This document shows, piece after piece, positions 42,924 through 52,003 of a stretch of 64,000 bases of DNA (within the stretch, counting starts at the first letter, position 1; every line of letters begins with the position of its first letter). Both the position numbers and the translations under genes were made by a program. The DNA is from an uncultured Anaerolineae bacterium. Lineage in GTDB: Bacteria > Chloroflexota > Anaerolineae > Promineifilales > Promineifilaceae. The notes below the pieces were generated by a model. That model saw nothing but the letters and a program-made list of their open reading frames with translations, searched no databases and was not told the origin of the DNA. The DNA is taken from contig CALEAD010000004.1 in the NCBI GenBank assembly GCA_937943625.1, forward strand, positions 62,001-126,000, written 5' to 3'.

Positions 42924-45667
42924 TTGCGCGTCATCCTTAGCGCCACAGCGCCCAAAACCAATGTCACCAGCAGCAGCGCAGGAGCTATAGAAAGGAAGAT
43001 TTGTAGCGCCGGGCTGTTGGTGGCAAGTGGAGAGGTGGGTGTTTGCGCTTGTGGGTTCAACCATAAGGTGGGTGTTGGCTGCGGCGTGAGGGTAGGGGTA
43101 ACGGCCGTTTCCATGTTGGGTGTGGCAGTTGGCAAAGGACGTGGCGTAGGCAGGACCAACTCATCGGGCAGCGAAATTTGCTGCTGAGTAAGGTAAATGC
43201 CCCACTGCATCAGCGCCGACGGCAGCGTTGAACTGCCCCCCGGCACGATGTTAATCGCTTCAGCCACTTCGCCAGGGGTCGTAGTCAGATGGGTCATGTA
43301 GGTAACCAGCAGCTGACTGCCGTTTACAAAGGCATACAACTCTGTCATTCTCTCATGTTCTGCCAGCGTTAGGCTCAACGGTTCGCGATTCAGCCAGCGC
43401 GCGCCATCCCAGCGCCGGTCTAGTAAGGTATTGTTGTGCGCCTGGAGGAGGTAGAGCTTACCGGTTTCCTGTGTGAGAAAAAGGTTGCGGTGCGAGCCCA
43501 CCAGGTCTGTTACGGGGGCCGCAGGCGACCAGGTAGCGCCATGGTCTTGGGTATAGGTGTGCCAGGTGGTGGTACGGCCGTTTCCCTCAACCGTCCATAA
43601 CAAATGGCCCCCCCCGACGCGATCTACGGCCAGGTCATGCCACACGATATTGCCCACAAAACGTTCTTGCGGCGCTGACCAGATGCGGCCGTCGGCAGAT
43701 GAAAGATAATACAGGCCCACATCGCCATAGCTCAACTGCCGCGTCAGCGCCAGATACAGGCGGTCATCCGGTCCCAGACGCAATTGAGGTATACCCACGC
43801 CAAACCAACCAGCTGCGGCAGCATCAAACAACAGGCGTGGCTCTGTCCAGGTTGCTCCTCCATCGGCAGACTCAATCAGATAAACCCCGCGCCCTTCATT
43901 GGCGGGAATTGTATAAGCCAGGCGGACTAAGCCGATGGCATCTATCACCAGGTCTGCCCCTGCGGCGGCGCTACGCACTAAAAGGCGCGGCAGAGACCAG
44001 TCAGTAGCTAATAGGGCGGAGGCAACCTCTGTCTGGCTGAGCAGAAGTTCCTGCGTAACGGGGTCATGCCAGACAAGCAAAAAGCGCTGTCGTACAGGGT
44101 CCAGGGCTACCACATAACGAACGCTCTGCGCTTCTGAAAGCTCCAGCACAGCTAGCGGTCGTGACCATTCACGCTGGTTCCAGATGGCATAGTAGATAAC
44201 GCTACCCGTGCCGTCCTCCCTTGCACTCTGCCAAAACAGGTGGCAATTGCCTTGCGCATCACCAAGCAGGGTCGGCACGGCCATCGGCGTTGGCTGGCTG
44301 CTAATCAACACCGGGCGACTCCAGGCTGGTGGCGGGGCAAACCGGTCTGACCAATCGGCCAGCTCACCTAACGGCCGTTGCAACAGCCATACATCATTTA
44401 ATGATTGGGTGGAGCCACATGTAATCAGAAACAAGCGATTCCCAGGTGCGATCTCCCCTTGTAAGCAGTCAAATGTCACTTTGCGATAAGTCTCTGGGTC
44501 CTGATAATCGGTCAAGGACTCTTGCAATTCTGGAATACTCCATTGCGCCCCATCCCACGCCTGTAAAAAAATCTCCGTCCGTTCCGTCGCGCGGATAATT
44601 CGCTTGACCAAGAGAAAAAGCAGGCCGCTATTGTCTCGCAATAACAGTGTGGTTTCCGGGCAATCAAGGCCTAAATCAATCACGGCCACATAAGGTAGCC
44701 AACTCTTGCCCCCATCCGTAGAAACCTGATGATAGATGGTACAGGTGCGTGGCTTATGTCCGGCATACCACACCAGGTGCGTTATTTCGCCGTCAACCAA
44801 AACCTGAATGCGCGATGCCCCAGGGGATTCCAGCGCGTCGGTTTCCAGACGGCGGTCTATAATGAGGGGGTCTTGCCAACTATCACCAAAATCAGAAGAA
44901 CGCGCCAAAAAGACGCTCTCCAACAACGGATTATCCCATACCAGGAAAACCTGCCCGGCATCATTGGCACCCAACCGGACATTGGCCTGACCTGCGGCTA
45001 ACGGCCGAAAATAGTTAGACTGGTAAATCAGGCGTGATTCCAGCCAGCCCGCACCACCATCTGTACTTTGGCGGTAGTACACACCGGGAAGAAACTGCGC
45101 TGAAGCGCCTGCCTGTATATATGCCAGATGGAGACGGCCGTTATCCCCCACAACCAGGTCAAAGCCATTTACCGACCCCGCCAGCACAACCACTTCCTCC
45201 CAACCTTCCGGCTCAGACAACTCGGCCGCAAGTACATAACTATAATTCAATTGCCTATCCCTATCCAACCACAGCGCATGTATCTTGCCTTCTTCATCCA
45301 TGCGCAATAAGGGCTTATAAAAACCACCAAAATCGTCTGTATCCACCACTGGGCTAAAAGGGGGGTTCGTAAAAGGAACCAAAACACGTTGCGGTGCTTG
45401 CCAACCGTTCTCCTTCTGGTGCATCAGCATATACCCTCCCAATCTATCTTGCCAAAAAATATAAAACTCTCCTGTTGGTGAAAGCACAACAGTCGGCTCA
45501 GTCGCCGTACCGGACAAGGAGATATTCGAGGGGGATGCCCATGCACCATTGCCCAACTGTGCCCTGACAACGCCATTTCCTCCTTGCCAGTCCATAAACA
45601 GGCAAACCAGCAGTAGAAAAACGACTCTGTTGAACAAGCGCCAACGAATCGGTAAATAATCACTCAT
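42920..45667 (-). CDS. Large membrane-anchored Asp-box protein
   Basis: 915 residues. After a signal peptide, probably two propellers follow, with Asp-box-like motifs QSTDGGAGW, SSDFGDSW, STDGGKSW, SADGGATW, SSADGRIW and TQDHGATW. A Thr/Pro-rich linker (LPTPRPLPTATPN to PLATNS) and a C-terminal membrane helix with a basic end follow. ATG 45667 is used; a GTG two codons earlier is possible. First gene of the minus-strand operon, so its promoter should lie in 45668-46143. Possibly a glycan-binding or glycan-trimming surface protein. Confidence 0.85.
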   Translation of the reverse strand: MSDYLPIRWRLFNRVVFLLLVCLFMDWQGGNGVVRAQLGNGAWASPSNISLSGTATEPTVVLSPTGEFYIFWQDRLGGYMLMHQKENGWQAPQRVLVPFTNPPFSPVVDTDDFGGFYKPLLRMDEEGKIHALWLDRDRQLNYSYVLAAELSEPEGWEEVVVLAGSVNGFDLVVGDNGRLHLAYIQAGASAQFLPGVYYRQSTDGGAGWLESRLIYQSNYFRPLAAGQANVRLGANDAGQVFLVWDNPLLESVFLARSSDFGDSWQDPLIIDRRLETDALESPGASRIQVLVDGEITHLVWYAGHKPRTCTIYHQVSTDGGKSWLPYVAVIDLGLDCPETTLLLRDNSGLLFLLVKRIIRATERTEIFLQAWDGAQWSIPELQESLTDYQDPETYRKVTFDCLQGEIAPGNRLFLITCGSTQSLNDVWLLQRPLGELADWSDRFAPPPAWSRPVLISSQPTPMAVPTLLGDAQGNCHLFWQSAREDGTGSVIYYAIWNQREWSRPLAVLELSEAQSVRYVVALDPVRQRFLLVWHDPVTQELLLSQTEVASALLATDWSLPRLLVRSAAAGADLVIDAIGLVRLAYTIPANEGRGVYLIESADGGATWTEPRLLFDAAAAGWFGVGIPQLRLGPDDRLYLALTRQLSYGDVGLYYLSSADGRIWSAPQERFVGNIVWHDLAVDRVGGGHLLWTVEGNGRTTTWHTYTQDHGATWSPAAPVTDLVGSHRNLFLTQETGKLYLLQAHNNTLLDRRWDGARWLNREPLSLTLAEHERMTELYAFVNGSQLLVTYMTHLTTTPGEVAEAINIVPGGSSTLPSALMQWGIYLTQQQISLPDELVLPTPRPLPTATPNMETAVTPTLTPQPTPTLWLNPQAQTPTSPLATNSPALQIFLSIAPALLLVTLVLGAVALRMTRK

Positions 45668-46143
45668 ATCCACTCATTGTAAACAGTTTCTGCCGACACC
45701 ACGTTTAATCAACAAACGCCTGCGGGTCAGAACAGTTGCATTGCGCAAAAGCGTCACAATACATTAACAGCCCAATGCCAACATCCTATTATTGACAAAG
45801 CTACTTACGATGACACTTTCAGCACGGCCAAAGCCCTGATGCATCATGACCAATATCCTATGCCCACCAAACAGGAAATCATATATGTTTGCTTACGAGC
45901 GGCGTAACATCGGTAACGTTTCCATAAGGCTCCGTTATTGGAACTGTTATGATCTTTCACACCATCCCCGCAGCATTCTCCACTCTTCCCCGCATCCCAG
46001 TTCTAATACTCCTTACAGGCTCTTAATGACGCCAGGCTCCCAAATAGAACACAGCCCTGGTGCACCTGTAGCAATACAGGCAAAGCACACGCTGGCATTG
46101 AGCCTGGCCAGCCACAATATGCAAAACAGAGGTGGTCAATACC
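45668..46143. promoter_or_regulatory. Divergent intergenic region, presumed promoters
   Basis: About 475 bp between the start of the minus-strand glycan operon and the plus-strand PQQ-type gene. Both must be transcribed from here unless internal promoters are used. A TTGACA occurs at 45792 on the plus strand, but no good -10 follows at 16-18 bases, so no promoter is called. No repeat copy or RNA gene was seen. Confidence 0.45.
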
Positions 46144-48945
46144 ATGCAGACAAAAAAAATCACACTACTTTTTACAATCTTAATCATATCCACAATTTTC
46201 TTCTCGGCTACCGTACAACAGGCAAGCAGTTTTCTGCACACGGCCGTTAACGACACATACTTAGCCTATCTACCAATCATGCAACGAACCAACAACGGCT
46301 ACATTCCTGGGGAAGGTGGCTGGCCTACTGTTGCCGGAAACAACGAAAGAACCTCAGCCACAAACACAGAAGTAACAGGCCAACTAACCCTGCGCTGGTA
46401 TCGCCCCATCGAAGCTTATATTCCCCAGAATGTCCAGGTCATTGCCAGCAACGGCTTCCTCTACCTCTCCACCGCGCGCGGGCTATATGCCTTCAACGCC
46501 ACCAACGGCGACGTGGTCTGGCGCTTTGATACCGAACTCCCACTGGGCAACTCCCCCACTGTTGCCAACGGCATCGTTTATGTCGGGGGCTACGACCGCA
46601 AGCTCCATGCTCTGAATGCCGCCACCGGCGCTTACCTCTGGTCATTTGACGGCGCAAAAGCGGGTTACAGCACCAATCCCCTGGTGGTTAACGGCGTCAT
46701 CTATATCGGCAACCGCGACGGCAGCATGTACGCCATCGGCGCACACGGCTCTGCCAATCAAGGCCAACTCATCTGGCGCTACGCCACAGATGGCGCCATC
46801 CATCTTTCAGCCGCTTATAAAGACGGCGTCATCTACTTTGCCTCGAACGACATGCACGCCTATGCGCTTAATGCACAAACTGGCACCCTGGTCTGGAAAT
46901 CAGCCAGATTGCCCGGGATGCAGTTTCAATCCTACTGGCCGGTTATTTACCGCGACAAAGTCATCTTCTCTGTTGCCCCAGGATACCGCGACGACAGAGT
47001 GCCCGGCACTAGAAACGTCCCGCACCCCAATAATCAAACCTATAGCTCATACAAACAGATGGAACTTACCGACATCTTCTCAGGCGGTAGCGAAGGACAA
47101 ATTATTGGTCCACAAGTCGCCGGTCAGAGCTGGGCGCATGGTTTTCCGGTTATTAGTGCCCAGGCTATCACCGAATATCTGGAAAACAACCCGCAACAGC
47201 AGCCATATAAGCACAAGCCATGGCGGCGCATATACATCGTGCTGAACCTGTCTGACGGCCGTGAATTTACTTTCGACTCTGATCAGGACGGGTTTGCCGA
47301 ATTCATTCCCGCTGTCTACTGGGGAACCAGTTCCGGCAACCGCTATCCCCCTGTCGTAGGCGTTGACAATAACCTCTACTTTAGCAACCTCTACCGCTGC
47401 TGTTCAGACGCCAAAGGGCGCATCGTCGGCTGGAATTTAGATTACCCTGGCTACCTCAGTCTGCTGGGTAGCTACGACAACCCAACCGGCGGCTTTGCGG
47501 CCGTTGCCGAACCACAAGCTATTTCTGTTGGCGGCAATGTGATCTATCGCAATCTTTGTTGTGACCGCGTCGGGGATTGGGTCAACTACATGACACCCGG
47601 GCAACCGATCCGCCAGGTGTGGTCATATAACCTCAGTCAACTAGCTCCTGGTTATGACTCCATGTGGTTTATTGACCCGGCAGCAATATCGCGTCATCGT
47701 GGCTGGTACAGAGGCAACACCAACAGCATGAATGCTGCTTATCACAATCATGGCGATCAAAATCCAATCGTTCCCTATCAGGGCGCTCTATTCGTGCACC
47801 GCAGCAATGCCCTTTTTGCCTTTGGCTCTGGGAATGGGCCAGGGGCGCTGCCCCTGTTGCGCATCAACCCGGCGCCAACAACCTCCATCCCACTTACTAC
47901 CCAAGAAATACGCAACCGGTTAGAAAATGAGGTGGCCAAAATGATTACTGCCGGTAATCTGCGCCCTGGGTACTACAACGCAGGTACGATTGTGCGTGGT
48001 ATAGAGGAGTATTTTGATAACCCCGGTGAGACGCTTCTTACCCTATCCCTGGCCTATCCACATCTCTCCCCAACCCTACAGGCACAGGTGCGCACGTACC
48101 TGCAGAACGAATTTACCACTTACTTTGCCACACAGATGTACGCACGCCAGGGTTGGTCAAACGGTGCACCCCGCGAATCTATGGAAATGCCCCCAGAAAT
48201 TACTGCCGCCATTGCTGCCGGCAACTACCCACCCTCTATAAATGCCAATTCTGGCTTTTTGTGGCAATATCCACAACATAATTTCTATGCGATGTGGAAG
48301 TACGCCCAAAATGTGCCCGGTGTTAATGCGCTTAGTGTCTATAACCTGGCAAAAAGCAGATTGGTTGTGCCGCCACCTGAGCCTCCTGGTATGAGTCAGG
48401 TTGAGTATTTCCGGCAGCAACCTTATGAGCTGAATGCGTGGATTGCCGGATACATCGGCTTCTTGGAACTGCAAACTTTGGCTGGCATGACGGGAAGCGA
48501 TGCAACCCTGCGCAATCAGGTCAGCAGCACCCTCAATGGGCTTTTGCAAATGCGGGTAACCCACTTTAGTAAGGAGTCTTATTGGTCTAACCCGTCTTCG
48601 CCAGAGTTCCGCTACTACAAGAAGCATTTCGATATTGTGGGTAACTTTCTTTACGTTGTGCCAGAGCTAGGCAACTATATGCGGGCAAATATCCTAACCC
48701 AGGTGCAGCAGGCAGTTAATGAGTATGATTATATTGCCCCATATTGGTTTGTTTCCCGCTATGAAGCCACGATTGGCGAGGGTGGCATGTCACTGCTATA
48801 TAATTACTATGCCTTGTTCCAGGCCAAAGCGCTCATCTTGCGGGAATCACGGCAGGCGTTAAGTAAGTTTTTAGATGTGCCTGCTTTTACAGTTGGCGAT
48901 CTATTTTACATCCAAAATCTGGTAGCGCTGCTAGAAGCTCCCTAA
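46144..48945 (+). CDS. Secreted PQQ-like beta-propeller protein with helical C-terminal domain
   Basis: 933 residues from ATG 46144 (GAGGTGG upstream). Signal peptide (about 1-30), the YLAYLPIMQR motif common in Chloroflexota exported proteins, then a propeller with repeats LYAFNATNGDVVW, LHALNAATGAYLW, MYAIGAHG and AYALNAQTGTLVW (about 60-560). From about 590 a second, mostly helical domain holds the remaining 340 residues, perhaps an alpha/alpha toroid as in glycan-active enzymes. Quinone binding is not shown; such propellers often act as surface scaffolds. Confidence 0.82.
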   Translation: MQTKKITLLFTILIISTIFFSATVQQASSFLHTAVNDTYLAYLPIMQRTNNGYIPGEGGWPTVAGNNERTSATNTEVTGQLTLRWYRPIEAYIPQNVQVIASNGFLYLSTARGLYAFNATNGDVVWRFDTELPLGNSPTVANGIVYVGGYDRKLHALNAATGAYLWSFDGAKAGYSTNPLVVNGVIYIGNRDGSMYAIGAHGSANQGQLIWRYATDGAIHLSAAYKDGVIYFASNDMHAYALNAQTGTLVWKSARLPGMQFQSYWPVIYRDKVIFSVAPGYRDDRVPGTRNVPHPNNQTYSSYKQMELTDIFSGGSEGQIIGPQVAGQSWAHGFPVISAQAITEYLENNPQQQPYKHKPWRRIYIVLNLSDGREFTFDSDQDGFAEFIPAVYWGTSSGNRYPPVVGVDNNLYFSNLYRCCSDAKGRIVGWNLDYPGYLSLLGSYDNPTGGFAAVAEPQAISVGGNVIYRNLCCDRVGDWVNYMTPGQPIRQVWSYNLSQLAPGYDSMWFIDPAAISRHRGWYRGNTNSMNAAYHNHGDQNPIVPYQGALFVHRSNALFAFGSGNGPGALPLLRINPAPTTSIPLTTQEIRNRLENEVAKMITAGNLRPGYYNAGTIVRGIEEYFDNPGETLLTLSLAYPHLSPTLQAQVRTYLQNEFTTYFATQMYARQGWSNGAPRESMEMPPEITAAIAAGNYPPSINANSGFLWQYPQHNFYAMWKYAQNVPGVNALSVYNLAKSRLVVPPPEPPGMSQVEYFRQQPYELNAWIAGYIGFLELQTLAGMTGSDATLRNQVSSTLNGLLQMRVTHFSKESYWSNPSSPEFRYYKKHFDIVGNFLYVVPELGNYMRANILTQVQQAVNEYDYIAPYWFVSRYEATIGEGGMSLLYNYYALFQAKALILRESRQALSKFLDVPAFTVGDLFYIQNLVALLEAP

Positions 48946-48972
48946 CCAACCTGCCCGCACGGTTTCTTACGA

Positions 48973-49007
48973 GCGGTAACCGCGTCTGACGAAAACGCGG
49001 TTACCGC
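48973..49007 (+). terminator. 13-bp hairpin after the propeller gene
   Basis: A perfect 13-bp stem (48973-48985 with 48995-49007, GCGGTAACCGCGT/ACGCGGTTACCGC) with a nine-base loop, 28 bp past the stop. No U-run follows. Most likely a terminator or transcript-end stabiliser. Confidence 0.55.
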
Positions 49008-49127
49008 CGGATGGACTCATCAACTTCTCATCGTCTGACTTCTCCCTGAAAGAATGGCAACTTCATGGTCTACTTTTGGTTTTTACGCAAGGGGGTGATT
49101 GATTTTTCGGTCAGTCTGGTTATGCTA

Positions 49128-49235
49128 TGTACTGGAGTCTGGTGAAATTTGTGCAGAGCTCTGGCAGCGGAACGCGATTGAGTAAATTGTGCTACGCTGG
49201 CAGCCAGCAAAAACGCCAGTATCCAGCTATGTAGC
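49128..49235 (+). repeat. Repeat family B, copy 2
   Basis: Begins CTGGAGTCTGGTGAAATTTG and ends GCTGGCAGCCAGCAAAAACG followed by CCAGT. It ends about 40 bp before the start of the first SGNH-like gene, in the same orientation. Confidence 0.7.
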
Positions 49236-49276
49236 AGAATTCGGCAAAATCAAATGGCAGAAGTAAAAAAATAGAA

Positions 49277-50494
49277 ATGGTTCGATGTCATTTTTGTATT
49301 GCTTACATCAGTCTGTTGCTGGCTTTACCGGTGCTGACGGCATGTAGGGCAGAAGCAACCCCTCCTGTAGCCGGGGACGCAACGGCCGTTCCCTTACCAC
49401 TCCCCCTCCCTTCCCCCACCAATGCACAAGTGGCACAGGTGGAACAAGCAACAAAAATGGGGGAAACAACTGTTGCGACCATCCCCTCCTCTACCACAAG
49501 CACGCCAGAAATTATTGCTACACATACGGCCGTGTTCACCCCTTTCCCTCCTCCTCACACCGCCACCCCACCCCCCGCCCCGCGCCCGGCAACCAGCATC
49601 GTTGTAAACCACACCTCCGTTTCCCTGTTCGATCAGATACCAGAAGCATACTTACAAGCAGCTGCTGCCCTGAACATGGCTTTTGTGAACCGTTCTGTCG
49701 GGTTTAACATTCACCAGGCGCTGGATTGTTTACAACACGAAACAAGCGCCACGGCCCCCCACTATTGTAAACGTTGGCAGCATGTACCCAAACATCCTGA
49801 ATTCAACACAGACCCCAACGAGGTAAATTGGAACCGCGTTGGCGGATACGGCCGTTCCAACTGGCACTACTACACCTGGCCCCAGGTTGGCGACCCCTCC
49901 ATGCAGGTTCAATGCACGGCCAGCACAGGAATGTGGTTTGGTTATGCAGAATGTTTTGAACAATGGGCAACAGGGGTATTAGACAAATACCAGGTATTAT
50001 CATTTCAGACCAGTTACCTGGAGGTAGAGAACAACTCCTCAATTGCCGACCAACCAGGCGGATTCTTTTGGGATAATCCCAATCGCTACGACGTTTACGA
50101 TCTGCAAGCCTTTGTTGCCCAACATCCCGATCACGTCTTTATCTACTGGACAACCAGCCTGGCGCGCAGCATCGGCACACCTGTTTCCGCCAGCTTCAAC
50201 GAACAAATGCGTCAGTACGCCATTGTCAACGGATTTCCCCTCTTTGATGTGGCCGACATTCTTTCACATACCCCCGATGGAACCCCTTGTTACGACAACC
50301 GCGATGGCATCCCCTACGACAACGGCCATCAGTCCGAAAACTATCCTGATGATGGGCTAGACATCCCCGCTATTTGCCCTCATTACACCACCGAAACAGA
50401 TGGCGGCCATTTAGGCAGTGTTTCTACAGGCGCAATTCGTGTGGCCAAAGCCTTTTGGGTGCTCATGGCGCAAATTGCCGGCTGGCAACCGTAA
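49277..50494 (+). CDS. Lipoprotein of a tandem SGNH-hydrolase-like family, copy 1
   Basis: 405 residues. A lipoprotein signal with lipobox LTAC (Cys23) is followed by a Pro/Thr-rich linker to about 107 and the conserved domain 107-405. The candidate SGNH block I is RSVGFNI (Ser140) and block V is [11 protein letters not shown] (Asp375, His378), so a Ser/Asp/His triad is possible. Several Cys are conserved in all copies. Unlike copies 2 and 3 it lacks the YLPV motif and contains three ACGGCCGT palindromes. Function unknown: perhaps an esterase acting on acylated glycan. Confidence 0.75.
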   Translation: MVRCHFCIAYISLLLALPVLTACRAEATPPVAGDATAVPLPLPLPSPTNAQVAQVEQATKMGETTVATIPSSTTSTPEIIATHTAVFTPFPPPHTATPPPAPRPATSIVVNHTSVSLFDQIPEAYLQAAAALNMAFVNRSVGFNIHQALDCLQHETSATAPHYCKRWQHVPKHPEFNTDPNEVNWNRVGGYGRSNWHYYTWPQVGDPSMQVQCTASTGMWFGYAECFEQWATGVLDKYQVLSFQTSYLEVENNSSIADQPGGFFWDNPNRYDVYDLQAFVAQHPDHVFIYWTTSLARSIGTPVSASFNEQMRQYAIVNGFPLFDVADILSHTPDGTPCYDNRDGIPYDNGHQSENYPDDGLDIPAICPHYTTETDGGHLGSVSTGAIRVAKAFWVLMAQIAGWQP

Positions 50495-50520
50495 TGTGGC
50501 TCACCCTGTTGCAAAAGTTG

Positions 50521-50632
50521 GAGACTTCATGCGTGGGCACAGCACCACAAATAACAACGCAATCCAGGTTCCAGGTTTGGTAACCTGGGCTACACTTACA
50601 GCCGTCGGCGGTCATTTTTAAGCGAGCAGGAC
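50521..50632 (+). repeat. Dispersed structured leader repeat, copy 5
   Basis: Lies between SGNH-like copies 1 and 2. GAGACTTCATGCGTGGGCAC is followed by AGCACCACAAAT, then one 18-base hairpin (50571-50588, CCAGGTT-TGGT-AACCTGG), and ACAGCCGTCGGCGGTCATTT just before the start of copy 2. Confidence 0.8.
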
Positions 50633-51736
50633 ATGCAAAAACAAACAAAAAACACCACTCTTCTCTTGATTCTCTTATTCTTCCTCATTGGGGGTACGAT
50701 GTGGCTTGGGCAACATCTGCTTGCTCAGACCACAGAGGACTCGTTCAACTACCTGCCTGTCATCGTAAAAAGCAGTTCACCCACGCCAACCGTCACACCT
50801 ACGCCCACACCCTCTCCCACTCCTATCCCGGCAGGGAGCATTGTGGTAAACCATACCTCGGTTGCCCTTTTCGACCAGATACCAGAACAGTATTTGCAGG
50901 CAGCCGCTGCCCTCAACATGGCCTTCGTAGATCGCTCCGTTGGATTTAACATCCACCAGGGTCTCGACTGTTTAACCCATGAAACAAATGCCACCGCGCC
51001 AAGCTACTGTAAACGGTGGCAGCATGTCCCCTTGCATCCCGAATTCAACGTTGACCCCAGCGAGGTAAATTGGTACCGCCCAGGTGGATACAACCGTTCC
51101 AACTGGAATTATTTTACCTGGCCCCAGGTGGGTGACCCTTCCATGCAAATCAACTGCAACGCCAGTACAGGCATGTGGTTTGGCAAAGCGCAATGTTTTG
51201 AGCAGTGGGCCTCCGGTCAACTGAACAACTATCAAGTCTTGTCTTTCCAGTTCAGCTACCTGGAAGTTGACCAAATCTCATCCATCGCCGACCAACCCGG
51301 CGGGTTCTTCTGGAACAACCCTGACCGCTATGATGTTTATGACCTGCGCCAATTCATGGCGCAAAACCCCAACCATGTATTTATCTTTTGGACCTCTAGC
51401 CTGGCACGGGGCATTGGCAGCCCTGTATCAGAAAGTTTTAACGCACAAATGCGTCAGTATGCCATTGCCAACGGACTTCCCCTCTTTGATGTTGCCGATA
51501 TTCTCTCCCATGCCCCAGACGGAACCCCCTGTTACGACGACCGCGATGGCATCCCTTATAACAACGGCAACCGCTCTGAAAACTACCCTGACGATGGTTT
51601 GAACATTCCTGCTATTTGCCAGCATTACACCACTGAAGTGGATGGCGGCCACCTCGGTGCTGTTTCCGCAGGCATGATCCGTGTTGCTAAGGCTTTTTGG
51701 GTGCTTATGGCGCAAATCGCCGGTTGGCAACCATAA
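50633..51736 (+). CDS. Secreted SGNH-hydrolase-like family protein, copy 2
   Basis: 367 residues. N-terminal hydrophobic signal/anchor (10-31), YLPVIVKSS at 40-48, a short TPTPTP linker, then the family domain from about 70. Candidate catalytic residues Ser102 (RSVGFNI), Asp337 and His340 (DGGHLGAVSAG). Its domain is much closer to copy 3 than to copy 1. Its start follows the leader repeat directly. No ACGGCCGT palindrome occurs in it. Confidence 0.75.
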   Translation: MQKQTKNTTLLLILLFFLIGGTMWLGQHLLAQTTEDSFNYLPVIVKSSSPTPTVTPTPTPSPTPIPAGSIVVNHTSVALFDQIPEQYLQAAAALNMAFVDRSVGFNIHQGLDCLTHETNATAPSYCKRWQHVPLHPEFNVDPSEVNWYRPGGYNRSNWNYFTWPQVGDPSMQINCNASTGMWFGKAQCFEQWASGQLNNYQVLSFQFSYLEVDQISSIADQPGGFFWNNPDRYDVYDLRQFMAQNPNHVFIFWTSSLARGIGSPVSESFNAQMRQYAIANGLPLFDVADILSHAPDGTPCYDDRDGIPYNNGNRSENYPDDGLNIPAICQHYTTEVDGGHLGAVSAGMIRVAKAFWVLMAQIAGWQP

Positions 51737-51887
51737 GCACTTTCGATGTAGTTTTCTCTTGGTGCGCAGATTTTCACCAATTGCACGACATAACACAGAC
51801 TTTTGTGCTATACCGTCCGCAAAAATCGCACAATCGTGTACTTTTCTGTGAGCCGGGCAAATCTACCAACATCTCATATAACCATAA

Positions 51888-51985
51888 CCATTGGAGTCTG
51901 GCGAAATTTGCGCTGACCTCTGGCACCGTAGCGCAATTTGGCAAACATTGCACTGGCAGCCAGCAAAAACGTCAGTTTCCAGATA
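51888..51985 (+). repeat. Repeat family B, copy 3
   Basis: Begins TTGGAGTCTGGCGAAATTTG and ends GGCAGCCAGCAAAAACGTCA. Same orientation as copy 2 at 49.1 kb; it ends about 20 bp before the ATG at 52004. A translated extension of the downstream gene runs into it and should be ignored. Confidence 0.7.
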
Positions 51986-52003
51986 AGCAGTCAGGAAGTA
52001 ATC

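Noticed and set aside
41295-45667. Functional sialidases
   Set aside because: Asp-boxes are present, but I could not identify the Arg triad or Glu/Tyr catalytic pair, so only a propeller fold is claimed.
45792-45820. TTGACA as a -35 for the PQQ-type gene
   Set aside because: No acceptable -10 at 16-18 bases, and it is 350 bp from the start codon.
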